A DNA stretch of 64,000 nucleotides from Arbacia lixula (GCA_963669155.1 OZ022576.1:7864538-7928537); one strand, 5' to 3'; positions 47,353 through 59,188 are shown, numbered from the stretch's first letter. Notes: generated by a model from the sequence alone, not told the origin. Numbers and translations are program-made.

Positions 47353-49874
47353 GATCTGTATCAAAGAGCCTGTTGTTTCACAGATGATCAGACAGCAGTG
47401 GTGTGTGCTACAATGGCTGATGATATACCAGGCATACTGTGACTCTGCACTTACCAGAACAAAGGCTTCATACTTCCTGACAGCATAAATGACATGACAC
47501 TTGTGATTCCAAGCCACGAGTTACAGGCACCTTATTTAAGTAATTCCGTTCCATGAAACAACACACAAACTGCAGGCGTGTATGTGCGTGTTTGTGTTTG
47601 TATGATTGAGTGAGTGAGGGAGTGTGTGTGGGTGTATGTGTGGAAACACTGAATCAAATATGAATTGTCCAACTTGTATGTAGTTCAGGCCAGCTTGTGT
47701 GATGGTCAATATCTGTGTGGTGTATGTACATGTATCAGCCACATCTAACTCCTACTGTATTAAACATATACATTAACTTGTGACAAGCATCCAGGTAGCT
47801 TTGTTATATTGCCTTATTTAAATAAGTTTCTCTTGTGTTCATCCCTCTACAGTTAAGTGAATGTACATGACAATCTTTGTGTTGCGAGCTGTACTGTGTC
47901 TGTATATCTTAGGTAAATTAAGCAAATGGTGTACAAATATGTCAAAGTTCTGAGCAAGATATTTATTTTTCATCTGTATAGATTCAGCCATGCATTCATA
48001 TATATTAGGACTAAGGAAAAAAAAAGAAAAAAAAAGAGATAGTTACAATTGTATATAATCTCATTCCAGATTGGATTATGTATAGTCTTCTTGTTTTGCT
48101 TGCACCAAATTCTGAAATTCTTTTTATTATAGAGTATGGTATTGCATGTTTGATACTTCAATATACTGGTATGAATATAGAGTACCATCCTCTCATGTAT
48201 CAACACATGCAGATTTTTATCATTTCTTAAGTTCCATGTGACTTCCTTGAAAGACAGTTAAAGCGTCTTTCTCCCCCGTGCCCATTGCACCATTCACGAT
48301 GCAGATGTACATAGATAAGTTATATACATATATTTTTACACTGATTTAACTCCCTCATGCTCTGTGGGAAGATTTCCCTACTTATAGTTTCTTTTATCAA
48401 CATAGTTTTTTACACTCTCTATTGGAAAATTGTATGATAACAAAGTAAAGTGTCATAAATGATCAGCTTACAAATATAAACCGGTACAGTAAGCACCATA
48501 CCATTTGACAGTAATTACAATTCTAATGTTTGCTTGATACAAGTGTTGTCATGCAAATGTACTTTAATCTTTTGATCAAATGATCGTAATTTTACAGTTC
48601 AAGATTTTATCTGTATGTGAATGTTGATATTGAGTATTTTTTTTATGTCCATGCTCAGTTAGGATTTGATGGCATTACATAGATGTTTGTCTATTTCTCC
48701 TCTCCCATTAATGAACGATTATGAATAAGATAAACTCAAATTAGTGTGGTTAAAGTTGTCTTGCAGATATTATGTCCTCTACTTTTCCTGTCAAGTACAC
48801 CTCCAGTGTTTTAAGGGGAATGTAGGTCATATCACATTGCAGCAAAAACTAAACAAATCATGAAGCTGAAATTCATTTATCCTCCTGTATTGGTTTTTTC
48901 TTTGAAATTTTTCTCTTTTTTGTGTTTGTTTGAAAGGCTGAAAACTGTTTTTGTTTACTGTCATGTATGCGAACATGTCATAATAATCTGTTCAATGGAA
49001 TCTTATTCAATAGCAAATACATTTTTAAAAGGAACCGACATGAAGAAGTAGGCACACATTTTTAAAAACTGTGTACATACATACCTGGTAGACAGAGCTT
49101 AAAGGTTCAACATTTTATTTGATTTTATGACAAAAGGTGAATGCCAATAAGTATTGGCTAGTATCTATGCAACTCTGCACAATAATTTTAAGGAATCTAA
49201 GGTGGGAGACTAAATGTCAGGAAATATTGGAGGATAGGTGTGCACATAAAATGTTTTTAATGAGAGTTGTTATTTTTTAGTGCAGTATTTTTCTATATTA
49301 CATGTAAATCTCTTGACATGAAGCATTGCAGCAATGACCATGTCATAAAAAAATGAGTATATGATGATCAAGAACAAATATGCAGTCTGTTTTGTTGTTT
49401 GGAATAATCCTCTGCTAGACTCTCATAACTACACAATGGGAATGATGTGTATTACTAGTGCAAAATGCCTCAATGGCGCATTCAGAATTAATTTCCATTC
49501 TGTCTATTTGTTAGTCACATCCTGTTCATATGTTTTTATTTAATCAATTGCACTGTCAATTGTTACATTTGCAAGTATAAATCAGGAAAACAGACATCTT
49601 TGCCTGGGATCAATGATATTGCCCTCCTCCCCTCCCTTAGTTTAAACCACTCGTTGTTTTGTTCTACAGATATTAAATGTGCCTGTTTTTATGAGTAATG
49701 TACATAGAGGAGACTAATTTGTTCACTGCCATACAATACTCTTCTGTAGCATATATTAAACATGTGGATAAAAGTTTGATATGAAAGGTTCAGTTCGTAT
49801 TTGCTTCTCAGCAATTCTCTCTCATGACTTATCCATTGTTCCTCCATGCTTCCAGAGTTTGCTACTGGGTCTGA

Positions 49875-50001
49875 AATGTTTGCTTCAAGATTTGCAGATA
49901 TCTATAAAACAACTTATCACTGATACATTCACAGTGCATTCCATATTTCCACTTTTAATCAAGTGATCTCAGTTCTTTATAAGAGCATGTTTTCCTCTCT
50001 T
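49875..50001 (+). repeat. Left flanking direct repeat of the 50.0-kb foldback element
   Basis: AATGTTTGCTTCAAGATTTG, then AAACAACTTATCACTG, ATATTTCCACTTTTAATCAA and TTCCTCTCTTT correspond in order to the segment at 50374-50507. The two flanks match over about 125-135 bp with roughly one difference per 6-8 bases. Confidence 0.85.
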
Positions 50002-50375
50002 TTAAAGGGCATATACTGTACTGGGAAGACAAAAAAAGCCTTCAAAAGGTGATTGTAAGCAATCTTCTTGCCAATGTTCTTAAATGAGTGTATTGTCCAT
50101 TTTAGAAACTTGCTGAAAGTTTTTTGCCCTCAAATGATCGATATGTGGGGAAATTAGTGATTAGATTACAAATCCTGAAAATGTTCGGCCCGAACATTTT
50201 GATAATTTTGAGAATAATCACTGCATTCTCCACATGTGGACCATTTGAGGGCAAATAACTTTCAGCAAGTTTCTAAAATGGACAATACATGCATTTAAGA
50301 CCATTTGCAAGAAGATTGCTCACGATCACCTTTTAAAGGCTTTTTTGTCTTCCCAGTACAGTATATGCCCTTTAA
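50002..50375. mobile_element. 374-bp foldback (MITE-like) element bounded by TTAA
   Basis: The two halves are inverted copies around GTTCGGCCCGAAC (centre about 50189). Ends are TTAA/AGGGCATATACTGTACTG and its complement CAGTACAGTATATGCCCT/TTAA; the outer ~35 bp of the arms differ by about one base. TTAA at both borders suggests piggyBac-type target choice, but TTAA is its own complement, so it could also be part of the inverted repeat. No transposase is encoded. Confidence 0.9.
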
Positions 50376-50507
50376 TGTTCACTTCAAGATTTGCAGAAAT
50401 CGTATGAAACAACTTATCACTGGTAAACACCCAGTGCATCACATATTTCCACTCATAATCAAGTGGTCTTAGTTTTTTATATAAGAGTATGTCTTCCTCT
50501 ACTTTCC
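50374..50507 (+). repeat. Right flanking direct repeat of the 50.0-kb foldback element
   Basis: AATGTTCACTTCAAGATTTG through CTTCCTCTACTTTC repeats the left flank at 49875-50001 in the same orientation. Confidence 0.85.
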
Positions 50508-52176
50508 TACATGCTTCTGTCTCCTAAATAAGGTATTATATGTTTTATACTGTTACTACGGTAATGTTGATATATTCTGCTGTAAAGATGATAATACTTC
50601 CAAACAAACACTGCCAGAGTATATATGTATTGAGTATCATGGACATCATTCATAATTTATATTCAAAGAAAACAGCTTGTGTTTTTTTATCATGTACTAT
50701 CTTGTAAATTTTAAAGCATATGTAAACAACATGCGGTTGATTTTTGTAAAAATGAGATTCTTGTGATTGTTTTTATCACCTTTCTACATGTTTTAAAGAA
50801 TTTCATATGGAAAGAAAGATATATAAAGCTATATATTTGATTTTTGTCACTGCCTGGTACATCGTAAGATATAAAACTGTGAGGCATTTTCAACATTGTA
50901 GAGTTACAGAAGTGAATTTTTACTCTTTGCCGAAATCATAAAAAATGTGATGTGATGCAAAATTGAATCGTTATGCAAAAATCAAGTTTGAAAAAAAGAG
51001 GATTTTTTAAAAATATTTTTACCATTAGAGCAGAATAAAAAAATGTTCATTGGTGTTACTTGAGTGACTGGGTAGTGGTTGGCAATTTGGGTCGTGACTG
51101 TTAGTCTTCTCCCCAGACCCATCATTAACCAAGATCATGTTTTATAAACTACCATAATGTCGATTTAAAAATTCACAACATTGATGTTCATTTAAATGTA
51201 AATTCATTATTGAAAGAGTAAAAAGAATAATCAAATTTGTTTAGCACAATGGTAAGAAATGACATCACTTTTATGCGTAAACCTCTTAATCGAACAGTGC
51301 ATAATATACTTCAGCAAGATACTTTTCTAATAATAAAGACATACCATATCAAAAGTCTGTATTTTCAGTTCCCAAGTTCTGTTAAATCATGTGTAATGTC
51401 AGATTTTAACATTGGTCAACCACTGCTCAGCCTCCCTGGCATTACGTTGAAAGTTTAATGAGGTTTTGAAATATCTCAACATAGATTGTTATTTTTAGAT
51501 ATCAAAATTAAGAATATTTTCATACTGTCATTGTGATATGATGTAATGTCAATGAGACATTTCTTTTAAAGTTATACCTCCTTGCGGTTCGTTTGTGTTA
51601 TTTTAATCATTTTGTGAGATGACAAAAGTTTTACAGATGCTAAACTTGGTCGTTTGCATTCAATCGTTGGTACCAAGATAGAGTAATACCATAAAGTATG
51701 TGTTTAGCATTGTCTTGTTACCAAGAACGAGGATTTTGAAATGTTGGCATGAATATATTGTGTTCATTGTTCATATAATGTTAAAATTTTGTATTCCTAT
51801 CAGTTTATGTAGTTGTAAAATACTATTTTTTTTTACTCCACGTAATGCCATTCTGGAAGATAAAAATAAAACATACTAGCCCTAATTAGGGTGCAGATAT
51901 ATACATATAACTGTTTGAGTGAAGTCTTTTTCATTGCATTCTTACACGGTGAGTGGATTTGTGTGAATCAGCCAAGTAAGCTTGTAACATCCACTGATGT
52001 GCCTTAAAGCAGTTTTGCAACATTTATCACGAACAGATTCTATAAAGAAATATATATCTTCTTCGTTTCTTCTCCTTCAGTCCTCTTTTACAATGTTTTT
52101 TCTCCATCTTCCTTATTGTTCTTATTCTTCTCCCTTACCTCCACCCTTTCCTCTTCACTCTTCCCGTCTTTGTCCT
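50508..52176. other. AT-rich non-coding DNA with candidate polyadenylation signals
   Basis: No gene is seen. AATAAA hexamers fall at 51034, 51332 and 51865. A C/T-rich stretch occupies 52060-52195. Confidence 0.45.
51865..51870 (+). promoter_or_regulatory. Candidate distal poly(A) signal
   Basis: AATAAA is followed 30-60 bp later by T/G-rich sequence (CTGTTTGAGTGAAGTCTTTT). It would imply a 3' UTR of more than 6 kb for the sclerostin-like gene. A common hexamer in AT-rich DNA, so weak on its own. Confidence 0.2.
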
Positions 52177-52436
52177 CTCTTTCTATTTCCCCGTCATATT
52201 GATTAATAACATTGAATCTGCCGAGTCTTGAGTGTCGAGTACTATTACATGAGTGATATGTATGTGTCTTGTGTGTATGTTTGTGTGCATGTGTATCTTG
52301 TGTGTGTGTGAATGGTATGGTGCATTATTGTCGGTCATACTTATCACTCATGTGATAGTACTCGACACTCAAGACTCGGCAGATTCAATGTTATTGATAT
52401 AGAATTAATCAATATGACGGGGAAAATAGAAAGAGA
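52177..52436. repeat. Inverted repeat, ~90-bp arms around a TG-rich loop
   Basis: The left arm (TTTCTATTTCCCCGTCATAT, AACATTGAATCTGCCGAGTC, TTGAGTGTCGAGTACTATTA) ends near 52265. Its complement (TAGTACTCGACACTCAAGAC, TCGGCAGATTCAATGTTATT, AATATGACGGGG) runs from 52337 to 52436. The right arm carries about 10 extra bases (GATATAGAAT). The loop is a TGTG/TATG-rich simple repeat. Confidence 0.92.
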
Positions 52437-52459
52437 CAGAAGATATATATGTACTATGA

Positions 52460-52539
52460 TAAATAGTGAACGCTCTATTATACAATATTACTGGACTATA
52501 TGAATCCAGTATATTGTACAATAGATTGTACACTATTTA
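52460..52539. repeat. Second hairpin, ~35-bp arms
   Basis: AAATAGTGAACGCTCTATTA, then TACAATATTACTGGA, pairs imperfectly with TCCAGTATATTGTACAATAG, then ATTGTACACTATTT, around CTATATGAA. It lies 24 bp after the previous inverted repeat. Confidence 0.8.
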
Positions 52540-52821
52540 TATAATATAAAACACTTGCACACAAACACATTCTTGCTGTGGTATGTATTGGGATTCCATT
52601 GACACATTTCCATGTTCTCTCCTGCAATCCGCATTCTCCAATAAATATATTCCATAATACATACAAGAAACAACGTATTCATGCCACAAAATGGTTGAAT
52701 CCTATCCATGACGTGAGCTGCATGAATGCACACAAACCCCACTGAGCAGCGGTTCATCTGGCACTAAATGGGTTGAAGTCTGTATAGAATTCGAGCAAAA
52801 AGTTGCGGCGCCCGAGGAGAT

Positions 52822-52975
52822 TACTTGCTCAATTCAATTAATTTCAGTTGAATTAAGTTCAACCCAACTTAATCTAATCTAATTTAATTAATTTTGATTT
52901 ATTCTAACCTAAATCAATTTTATTGGATTTAATTCTATTAAATTCAATTCAATTTGGTTTTATTTCAAAACCAAA
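52822..52975. repeat. AATT-rich low-complexity tract
   Basis: A run of AATTCAATT, TAATCTAATCT and TTTAATTAATTT words is followed by GGTTTTATTTCAAAACCAAA and CAATTTACAAAGAC. The ending resembles AT-rich tails of dispersed elements in invertebrate genomes; the family is unidentified. Confidence 0.6.
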
Positions 52976-54164
52976 CAATTTACAAAGACATTTTAATAAG
53001 ATAATGAAAGTAGGAGCTGCATAGAAAAAGGTTTGAGGGTGTAGGTTCTGTACAAATGAAATACATATTGATAAGTAATTGCTTATGAGAATTGTGTTAC
53101 CATAACTGATTTACATGCTAAGAAAAATCAAAAGAGAAAAAAAATATTCGCAAGCATACACTGTCAAACATCAGCATTGTACATACATATTGTGAAAACT
53201 ACACACATGTACACATAATAAAAAGTCATTTGGCCATTTTCTTCTGAATATCTAGATTACAGTGAAGTTTTAAGTTTATCTTTAAATGAGTTTATTGCAC
53301 TGGAAGACGTGATATTAAAACTTAAGGAACTAAATTTATTTATTTATTTACTCTTTTTTTTTTGGGGGGGGGGTAAACTTTCACTACCTGCAATAGTTAA
53401 AGGCAGCTTCACTCACTCACTGGATCAAATTGATTTCAAATTCAATTTCACGTGGAGGTCTGAGTACAAAGCTCCATTTGCAAACCTCGAATACTTATGC
53501 AATAGCTATCATCTGATTTCTTCCTTAAGCGCTTATGCTATCTTTACCGATAATGTGGGTGGCTTCCAAACATTTTGTGGATTCCAGTGATCATAGCGAC
53601 ACATCACATCGTACATTGAACACAACACTTTAAAAGGAAATGACAACACGCCCACCAAAATTCTTAATGATATTTTCCCGTTTTCTTTGGCTTTCGGACA
53701 ACCATGACTTATCCTCCCACCTCTCATGGGGATTAATCCGATCAGAAGCATACGTGGGGGGATCAGCAAGATGCCGCATTAGTTGTTAATCCTACGGTCC
53801 CATACCCCTCCTAATCCCGTTGCAACCAGAGAGGCACAAGGGGTGAACGTCGAATTAGACAGACGGAAGGGCGTTAACTGCAGGGAAGCCGCCACAATTC
53901 AAAATAGACGATTCAAAAATGTGTGGAGAGATACTCGAATAAATCTAGCGGGAGAACAAACACGCAGACGAACCATCGGTTTATACTGGGGGTTCAAATA
54001 AACTCTTGACATTTATGGAAAATGATAAGTTGCAACTCGAATGCAATTGAAATGTACACACCATGAAGTCTATCGATGTCAATTTTTCGAGAAGAAGTTT
54101 TCGGTAAATGTTATCAATTATTATATTATGTGAATATTTAATGTTTACTTTGGGTCAAATTAGG
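52976..54164. other. Non-coding DNA with a candidate regulatory patch at 53.66-54.00 kb
   Basis: GGATTAATCC (53730-53739), a palindromic pair of TAATCC sites as bound by Otx/bicoid-class homeodomains, sits in a low-repeat, GC-richer patch also containing GTTAATCCTACGG and CCTAATCCCG. A G-run lies at 53364-53373. The overlapping ORFs on both strands show no protein family. Confidence 0.4.
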
Positions 54165-54545
54165 AACTCAAAATTTGTGTCTATCCGATAATTAATTCAG
54201 GACACAGCAATACCCATTGTGCATCACGCCTGTCAACCCACAGGATCTTTTCTGCCTGAAGCTTAATGAATTATTAATGACACTGTGATAATTGTAATGG
54301 ATGTTGCTAGTCGATTAAAAGGTATGGTACACAATAGTGTCATTCTCATTGGGCTTAAAAAATATCGAAGTTAGGAAAATCTAGAAGTTAGGGTGAAAGT
54401 TGCCTTGCAACCGTACCAAAAGCCGAATGGCCCTATTGTCCCTGTCCCCTAACTTCTCGATTTTTTTTGAGCCCAATGAGAATGGCACTAATGTCTATTT
54501 CTGTGCCTGGATTTATTATCTGATAGACACAAATTTGGAGGTGGA
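54165..54545. mobile_element. Inverted-repeat element with a second inverted repeat inside
   Basis: Outer arms: AATTTGTGTCTATCCGATAA at 54173 pairs with TTATTATCTGATAGACACAA ending near 54532. Inner arms: GTGTCATTCTCATTGGGCTT (about 54338) pairs with AGCCCAATGAGAATGGCAC ending near 54489, continuing into AAATATCGAAGTTAGG versus CCTAACTTCTCGATTTT. The two pairs have different centres, so this is probably one element inserted in another. Confidence 0.75.
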
Positions 54546-54900
54546 AATTGTTTTAAAAAATGTCAAAAGTTTGTTTTAACACCGAAATAAATAACACTTT
54601 TTTGAATGGGGTTCAACATTTGTAATCTTGCTCTTTTTCTGCATGGATTAATTCAGAACACATCAATAATCTTTGTGTATCACACCTGTTAATCTCTAGC
54701 AACAGCCATTACGGTGTCATTAACCTTAAATGTGCCACTGGCGGATTTTTACACCTTCAATATACAAAAGGCCCATACAATTGAATTTTATCTGGCACAC
54801 AATTGTTTCTGGCAGAACAGAAGTTTTGGATTGGCATGCGTGATGCGCAATGATCATTGATGTGTTCTGAATTATTTTTCTGATACCCACACATTTTTAG
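54546..54900. repeat. Further copies of the 54.2-kb repeat, one direct and one inverted
   Basis: ATTAATTCAGAACACATCAA, then TGTGTATCACACCTGTTAAT at 54648, repeats ATTAATTCAGGACACAGCAA, then TGTGCATCACGCCTGTCAAC at 54191. The reverse complement of 54838-54878 (AATAATTCAGAACACATCAA, then TGATCATTGCGCATCACG) is a third copy. Confidence 0.75.
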
Positions 54901-57605
54901 ATCCTAAACCTGTCTTTAAAAATATTGACATCCCTTGATTTTATGATGTGTCAGTTTTAGCTTGATGTGAGTTGAAACTGATTTGTAATAATTTTTCAAA
55001 AGTGTCAAAAGTCGTTTTTTAACATCTAGTACTTGTATGGCACTTATGTACCACCACCTTGCTCAAATACGTGGCAAGCTAAATACTTATGGCCAATGTG
55101 TAGACCGCGTGAACGAATCGGTGAGACATTAGGTCGACGAGTTCTAGTCAGAATGCCCCGAGCAGAACGCTGGCCAGTCTTTCTACCCCCCATCCCCCCC
55201 CCCCCCCCCCCCCCTTCTCCCTTTCCCAACCAGTATGCCTGTGAATACATTAACTAGATCAGGCAGGCAAGCTCTCTCAAAAACCTTTTTGAAGTCAAGG
55301 CCTTGGCCGCATTGAAATACGCTTAGCCTATCCAACGGGCGAACATTGGTAATGTAACCATAGCAACCGCTCACTTCAAAATGAACACACACACACACTA
55401 ACTACTTGCATTAACTCAGAGCTAAATCAAGATTGGCCCTTGGTATATCCTTAAGAAAATTATTTGCAGTCAGAGTCTTTCGAGATGGATTTTCATTGTT
55501 CTATCAGAAGAATTAATTTTGTGTGATTATGATAAATCATGGTGGGCAATGTTCAGGTTTTATACCCAATTGAAGTAGGCCTATGTATTAAAACATACTT
55601 CGGAGCATTTCGTCCGCAAAAACCCGATATAGATGTGGGTCATTCCATGGCCGAAGAAGCCAGCTTGAGCTGATCCTACATCAAGAGTGTGGAACGTGTT
55701 CAACACGGCACCACAACAGGACGGGGATGCAGCTCGACGCCGCATGAAAAGCGCCATTCTTTTTGCGATTATTCGCCAAAGAAAAGAAGAAAGAACAAAA
55801 GGCGGTGGGGAAAGAAAATATCCCAGAGACAGTTACAGAAGCCTTACATGGATCTTCTTGCACCTCTTTCTACCTGATTCCCCATTTCCCGAAACAACAT
55901 CACCTAGCCTCTACGCAAAGAGAAAGTAGTTTAAATCTTGGAATGACGTTTAATACAAGGCTTGTTTTACATCTTGATCTTCGAAAGACATGGACTTAAT
56001 ATCGAACATTCAGCGACATGAGAGAACATGAAGGGAGTGCTAATCCTTGCTCCAGGCGAAATGACAAAAACACACACCCACACATACATACAGACAGACG
56101 CAACGAGTGTGGCGACGAGCAAACTGTGGTATTCTACAGACATTTAATCCACAATGCACCATGTATGGGCTCGCGGCTGCCATACTTCACTGCCACGTGA
56201 TGGTCGGCACTTCTTGCAGATTACCAAGGTTATCACCAGTATTCCTTTCAAGCAATTATTGCAATGAAATAGCTTTCGAGGCCTTATTGTACAAAGTCTG
56301 AAGGAATTATGACTAAATTCATAAACGACCCGACACAATGAATTAGAAACGTAACGGCCAATATAATTTCATTTCAAATCAGTAAATTGCTATAGTCTAA
56401 GGGGAGTTAATAATGTTAATACTGTTCATTTTTGGGATAGCGCACATTGCAAATTCAGTCTCTATGCGCTTTTGAGAAAGATGAGTTCAAAGAGGTTTTA
56501 TTGTAAGGTATAGAGGGGGGGAGTAAGAAAGCAGACACGCATATAAACATGGATTAAAACACAAGTCAACGAGTGTTGTCGATATAACGCAAACAAACGT
56601 AACATATTACTGAGCATATTCCTTGTTTGAACAAGTCAGTTTTCAGTTGTGATTTAAAGTGATCAAGATATAGTGTTGAGCATTCTTTGAGAAACCACAG
56701 TTCAGGTATATCATGCTGAAATGCTCGAGGCTCATATGATTTCGTGAAGATGGAAAGAGGTGTAAAACTGTTCTTAATTAATGAACGCAGACTCTTCTGA
56801 GTGTATCATATTTGGAAAACTGCTGAGGTGCAACATCTCGTTTACATGTTGACATTTAAACGGCATTTTCTTATAATTATCTTTGTATCTGCAGAATATG
56901 TTTACTTTAGGCTCGCAAAATGGAGACACTTCCTACTCCAGCAGAAATTAAGAGAAGCCAACAAATACTAACCGTCTCAGAGGAAGGCTAGTCACCATAA
57001 TGGCGGACTATGGACATCAGCTCCGAGTGTCGTTTTTCACGAACTTCCTTCCTACGGCTTCATCCTTTCCACGGGCTTTTCCGCGTAAAGAAAATTCCTT
57101 TAGGAGATTTTCTCCTTTGTCTTCGACCGGCTGCCTGGCACCTTCCCCACCACCCCTGCCCCGGAGCCGATTGACGCCTGACGCCTCATCCGTCCGCCGG
57201 CCTGTAAGGCAAGGCAAGGCAAGGCAAGCCAAGGCAATACAAACCATGCAAGGCAAGGGGGATTCTGACGGGGTGGTTTCGGGCACGGTCATGCAGAAGG
57301 CGCCAAGATTTGCGGATCCACCGCCAAATTTCTTTATAGAAAAACGGCAGAGATTGTTTTTGTAATACTGAAATGTATTTTTCTCCTCGCAAGTTTCCTC
57401 ATCAATTTGATCATTATGATAGCTTTTGTGTGTTTTTAACAATGCCGAGTTTATTCAACCTCCCAATCCAATGGTCATTCAGAGAATCCAGGCGTATACT
57501 TCTCATACTAAACGTCGGATTAAAAGTGCTTCATTTTTTAACAAAAATCGCAATCATTGAGAAAAAACAACACTGATGGTAAAGATGATGATGATGATGG
57601 TGATG

Positions 57606-57637
<32 letters not shown>

Positions 57638-58296
57638 GATGATGATGATAATGATGATGATAACAACAACGAACGAAATATCTGTTCAATTTTGTTCCAT
57701 CATCATTATCAGTAATAAGTTTCTCATGATTAATATTCAATGGAGCAAGTCTTCCGTAATGAGTGCCATTACGGGTGAACAGTTAGAGGCAACTTTTTTA
57801 AAACATGGAACTGAAGGTTTGTACGAGCATGTTTTTGAAGAACAAACTTGGCTGACGAGGCTGTAGGCACATTGGGTAGACTCATCACGTATGATAATTA
57901 TAAAGCGCGCATGGTGTAACGAAAATATCCTTGAATTTCGGCCTATTATTTTGTACCTTTTCGCACTAGTGACTCTTTTGCTTGTGTTAATATAACATTT
58001 ACTAGAAGCAATACCCTTTAATTACTTCCCTCAAAATGGAGAAAGTAAATATGATATGAGTTGAATTATATAGTCCGTATTTTTCAAGTTGCTCTTTGTC
58101 TAGTCATCTTTAAGTATAGTGTAGATTTAACATATCATTGTACTGACCATTTCACTGTGAACATCACCACCTGAAGAACTCGATCCGATTGATAATGCTT
58201 AAAAGGGATGTTATGTCACTTTTGTGATTATATTAAGAGCAATGGGAAGTATCGTTATAAACTCTAAAATGTACTTGCATTTGAAAAAGAAGATGA
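54901..58296. other. Non-coding DNA with simple repeats
   Basis: C-tract at 55194-55214; a GGCAAGGCAA pentamer repeat at about 57206-57236; (GAT)n at 57583-57662, which creates spurious poly-His and poly-Met ORFs. The ORFs at 57000-57365 and 57017-57442 are antisense overlaps across the GGCAA repeat. Nothing convincing as a gene. Confidence 0.5.
57583..57662 (+). repeat. (GAT)n microsatellite
   Basis: About 26 GAT/ATG units with a few GGT interruptions. Confidence 0.95.
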
Positions 58297-58976
58297 GCTT
58301 AAAGGTCCCCTGACATGAAAATGTATGTTGACTTAGGTTGATGCAACACAATGTGTATATAACAAAATCATTAACTGTTCAATGGAAATATGTGTTCTAT
58401 ATTTTAAAATAATTTTCTATGTTTTTTCTCAGCACTGATAAGCCCCGCCTCCAAAATATCCTCCAAATTCAAGATTCCCCTCGTGACATCAGCAAAGGGA
58501 GAAATAAGCAGGATAATAGACAGAATTTATGCACAAACTAAACATTGAAATGACTACCTGCAAGTACCTATAATAGCATCACATGTTTATACAATGCAAA
58601 ATTATTTTTACTTGGCATAGCTAGCACATTTCTGACACAAGGAAACGATTATTCCCACGTGAAAGGTTGTTAGATGGTATTGTGTGAAGATATGTGATGC
58701 TCTTGTGGGCAGGTGAAGGTATTCATTGCAATGTTTAGTTTGTGCATAAATTTTGTCTATTGTGCTGCTAATTTATACCTTTGATGATGTCACAAAGGGA
58801 ATCTTTAGTTGGATGATATTTTGGAGGCGGGGCTATCAGTGCTGAGAAGAAAATAAAGAAAAATTATTTTAAAATATAGGACACATATTTCCATTGAACA
58901 GTTAGTGATTTTGTCATAATGTTTTGTTGCACCAACCTAAGTCAACATACATTTTCATGTCAGGGGACATTTAAGC
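58297..58976. mobile_element. ~680-bp foldback (MITE-like) element bounded by GCTTAA
   Basis: The left end GCTTAAAGGTCCCCTGACAT pairs with the right end ATGTCAGGGGACATTTAAGC. Complementarity continues through AAAATGTATGTTGACTTAGG / CCTAAGTCAACATACATTTT, the GATAGCCCCGCCTCCAAAATAT-type segment, and the GTTTAGTTTGTGCATAAATT segment, into a divergent centre near 58.62 kb. TTAA lies at both borders. No ORF of transposase size is present, so it is non-autonomous. Confidence 0.92.
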
Positions 58977-59086
58977 ATGTTCAGAGGAAAACTACACTGG
59001 AATCGCTTGTTCATGCATTCATCATGTTCATGTCCAACTATGTAACCTAATTTAATTTCAATAATGTTATTTTCCACATACAACAA

Positions 59087-59188
<102 letters not shown>

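Larger units (their letters stand above)
45498..49874 (+). other. 3' flank, possibly a long 3' UTR
   Basis: No further exon is visible. Composition falls back to AT-rich right after about 46.1 kb. I saw no AATAAA in the first few kilobases after the stop; the first ones I noticed are at 51034, 51332 and 51865, while ATTAAA occurs near 47758, 49675 and 49755. Either a variant poly(A) signal is used or the UTR exceeds 5 kb. ORFs of 180 and 135 codons at 45.7-46.3 kb overlap on opposite strands and match nothing. Confidence 0.35.

Noticed and set aside
57000-57442. Overlapping 121- and 141-codon ORFs on both strands
   Set aside because: Their length depends on the stop-free GGCAA repeat; no recognisable domain on either strand.
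57531-57866. Poly-His (minus) and poly-Met (plus) ORFs
   Set aside because: Direct translation of the (GAT)n microsatellite.
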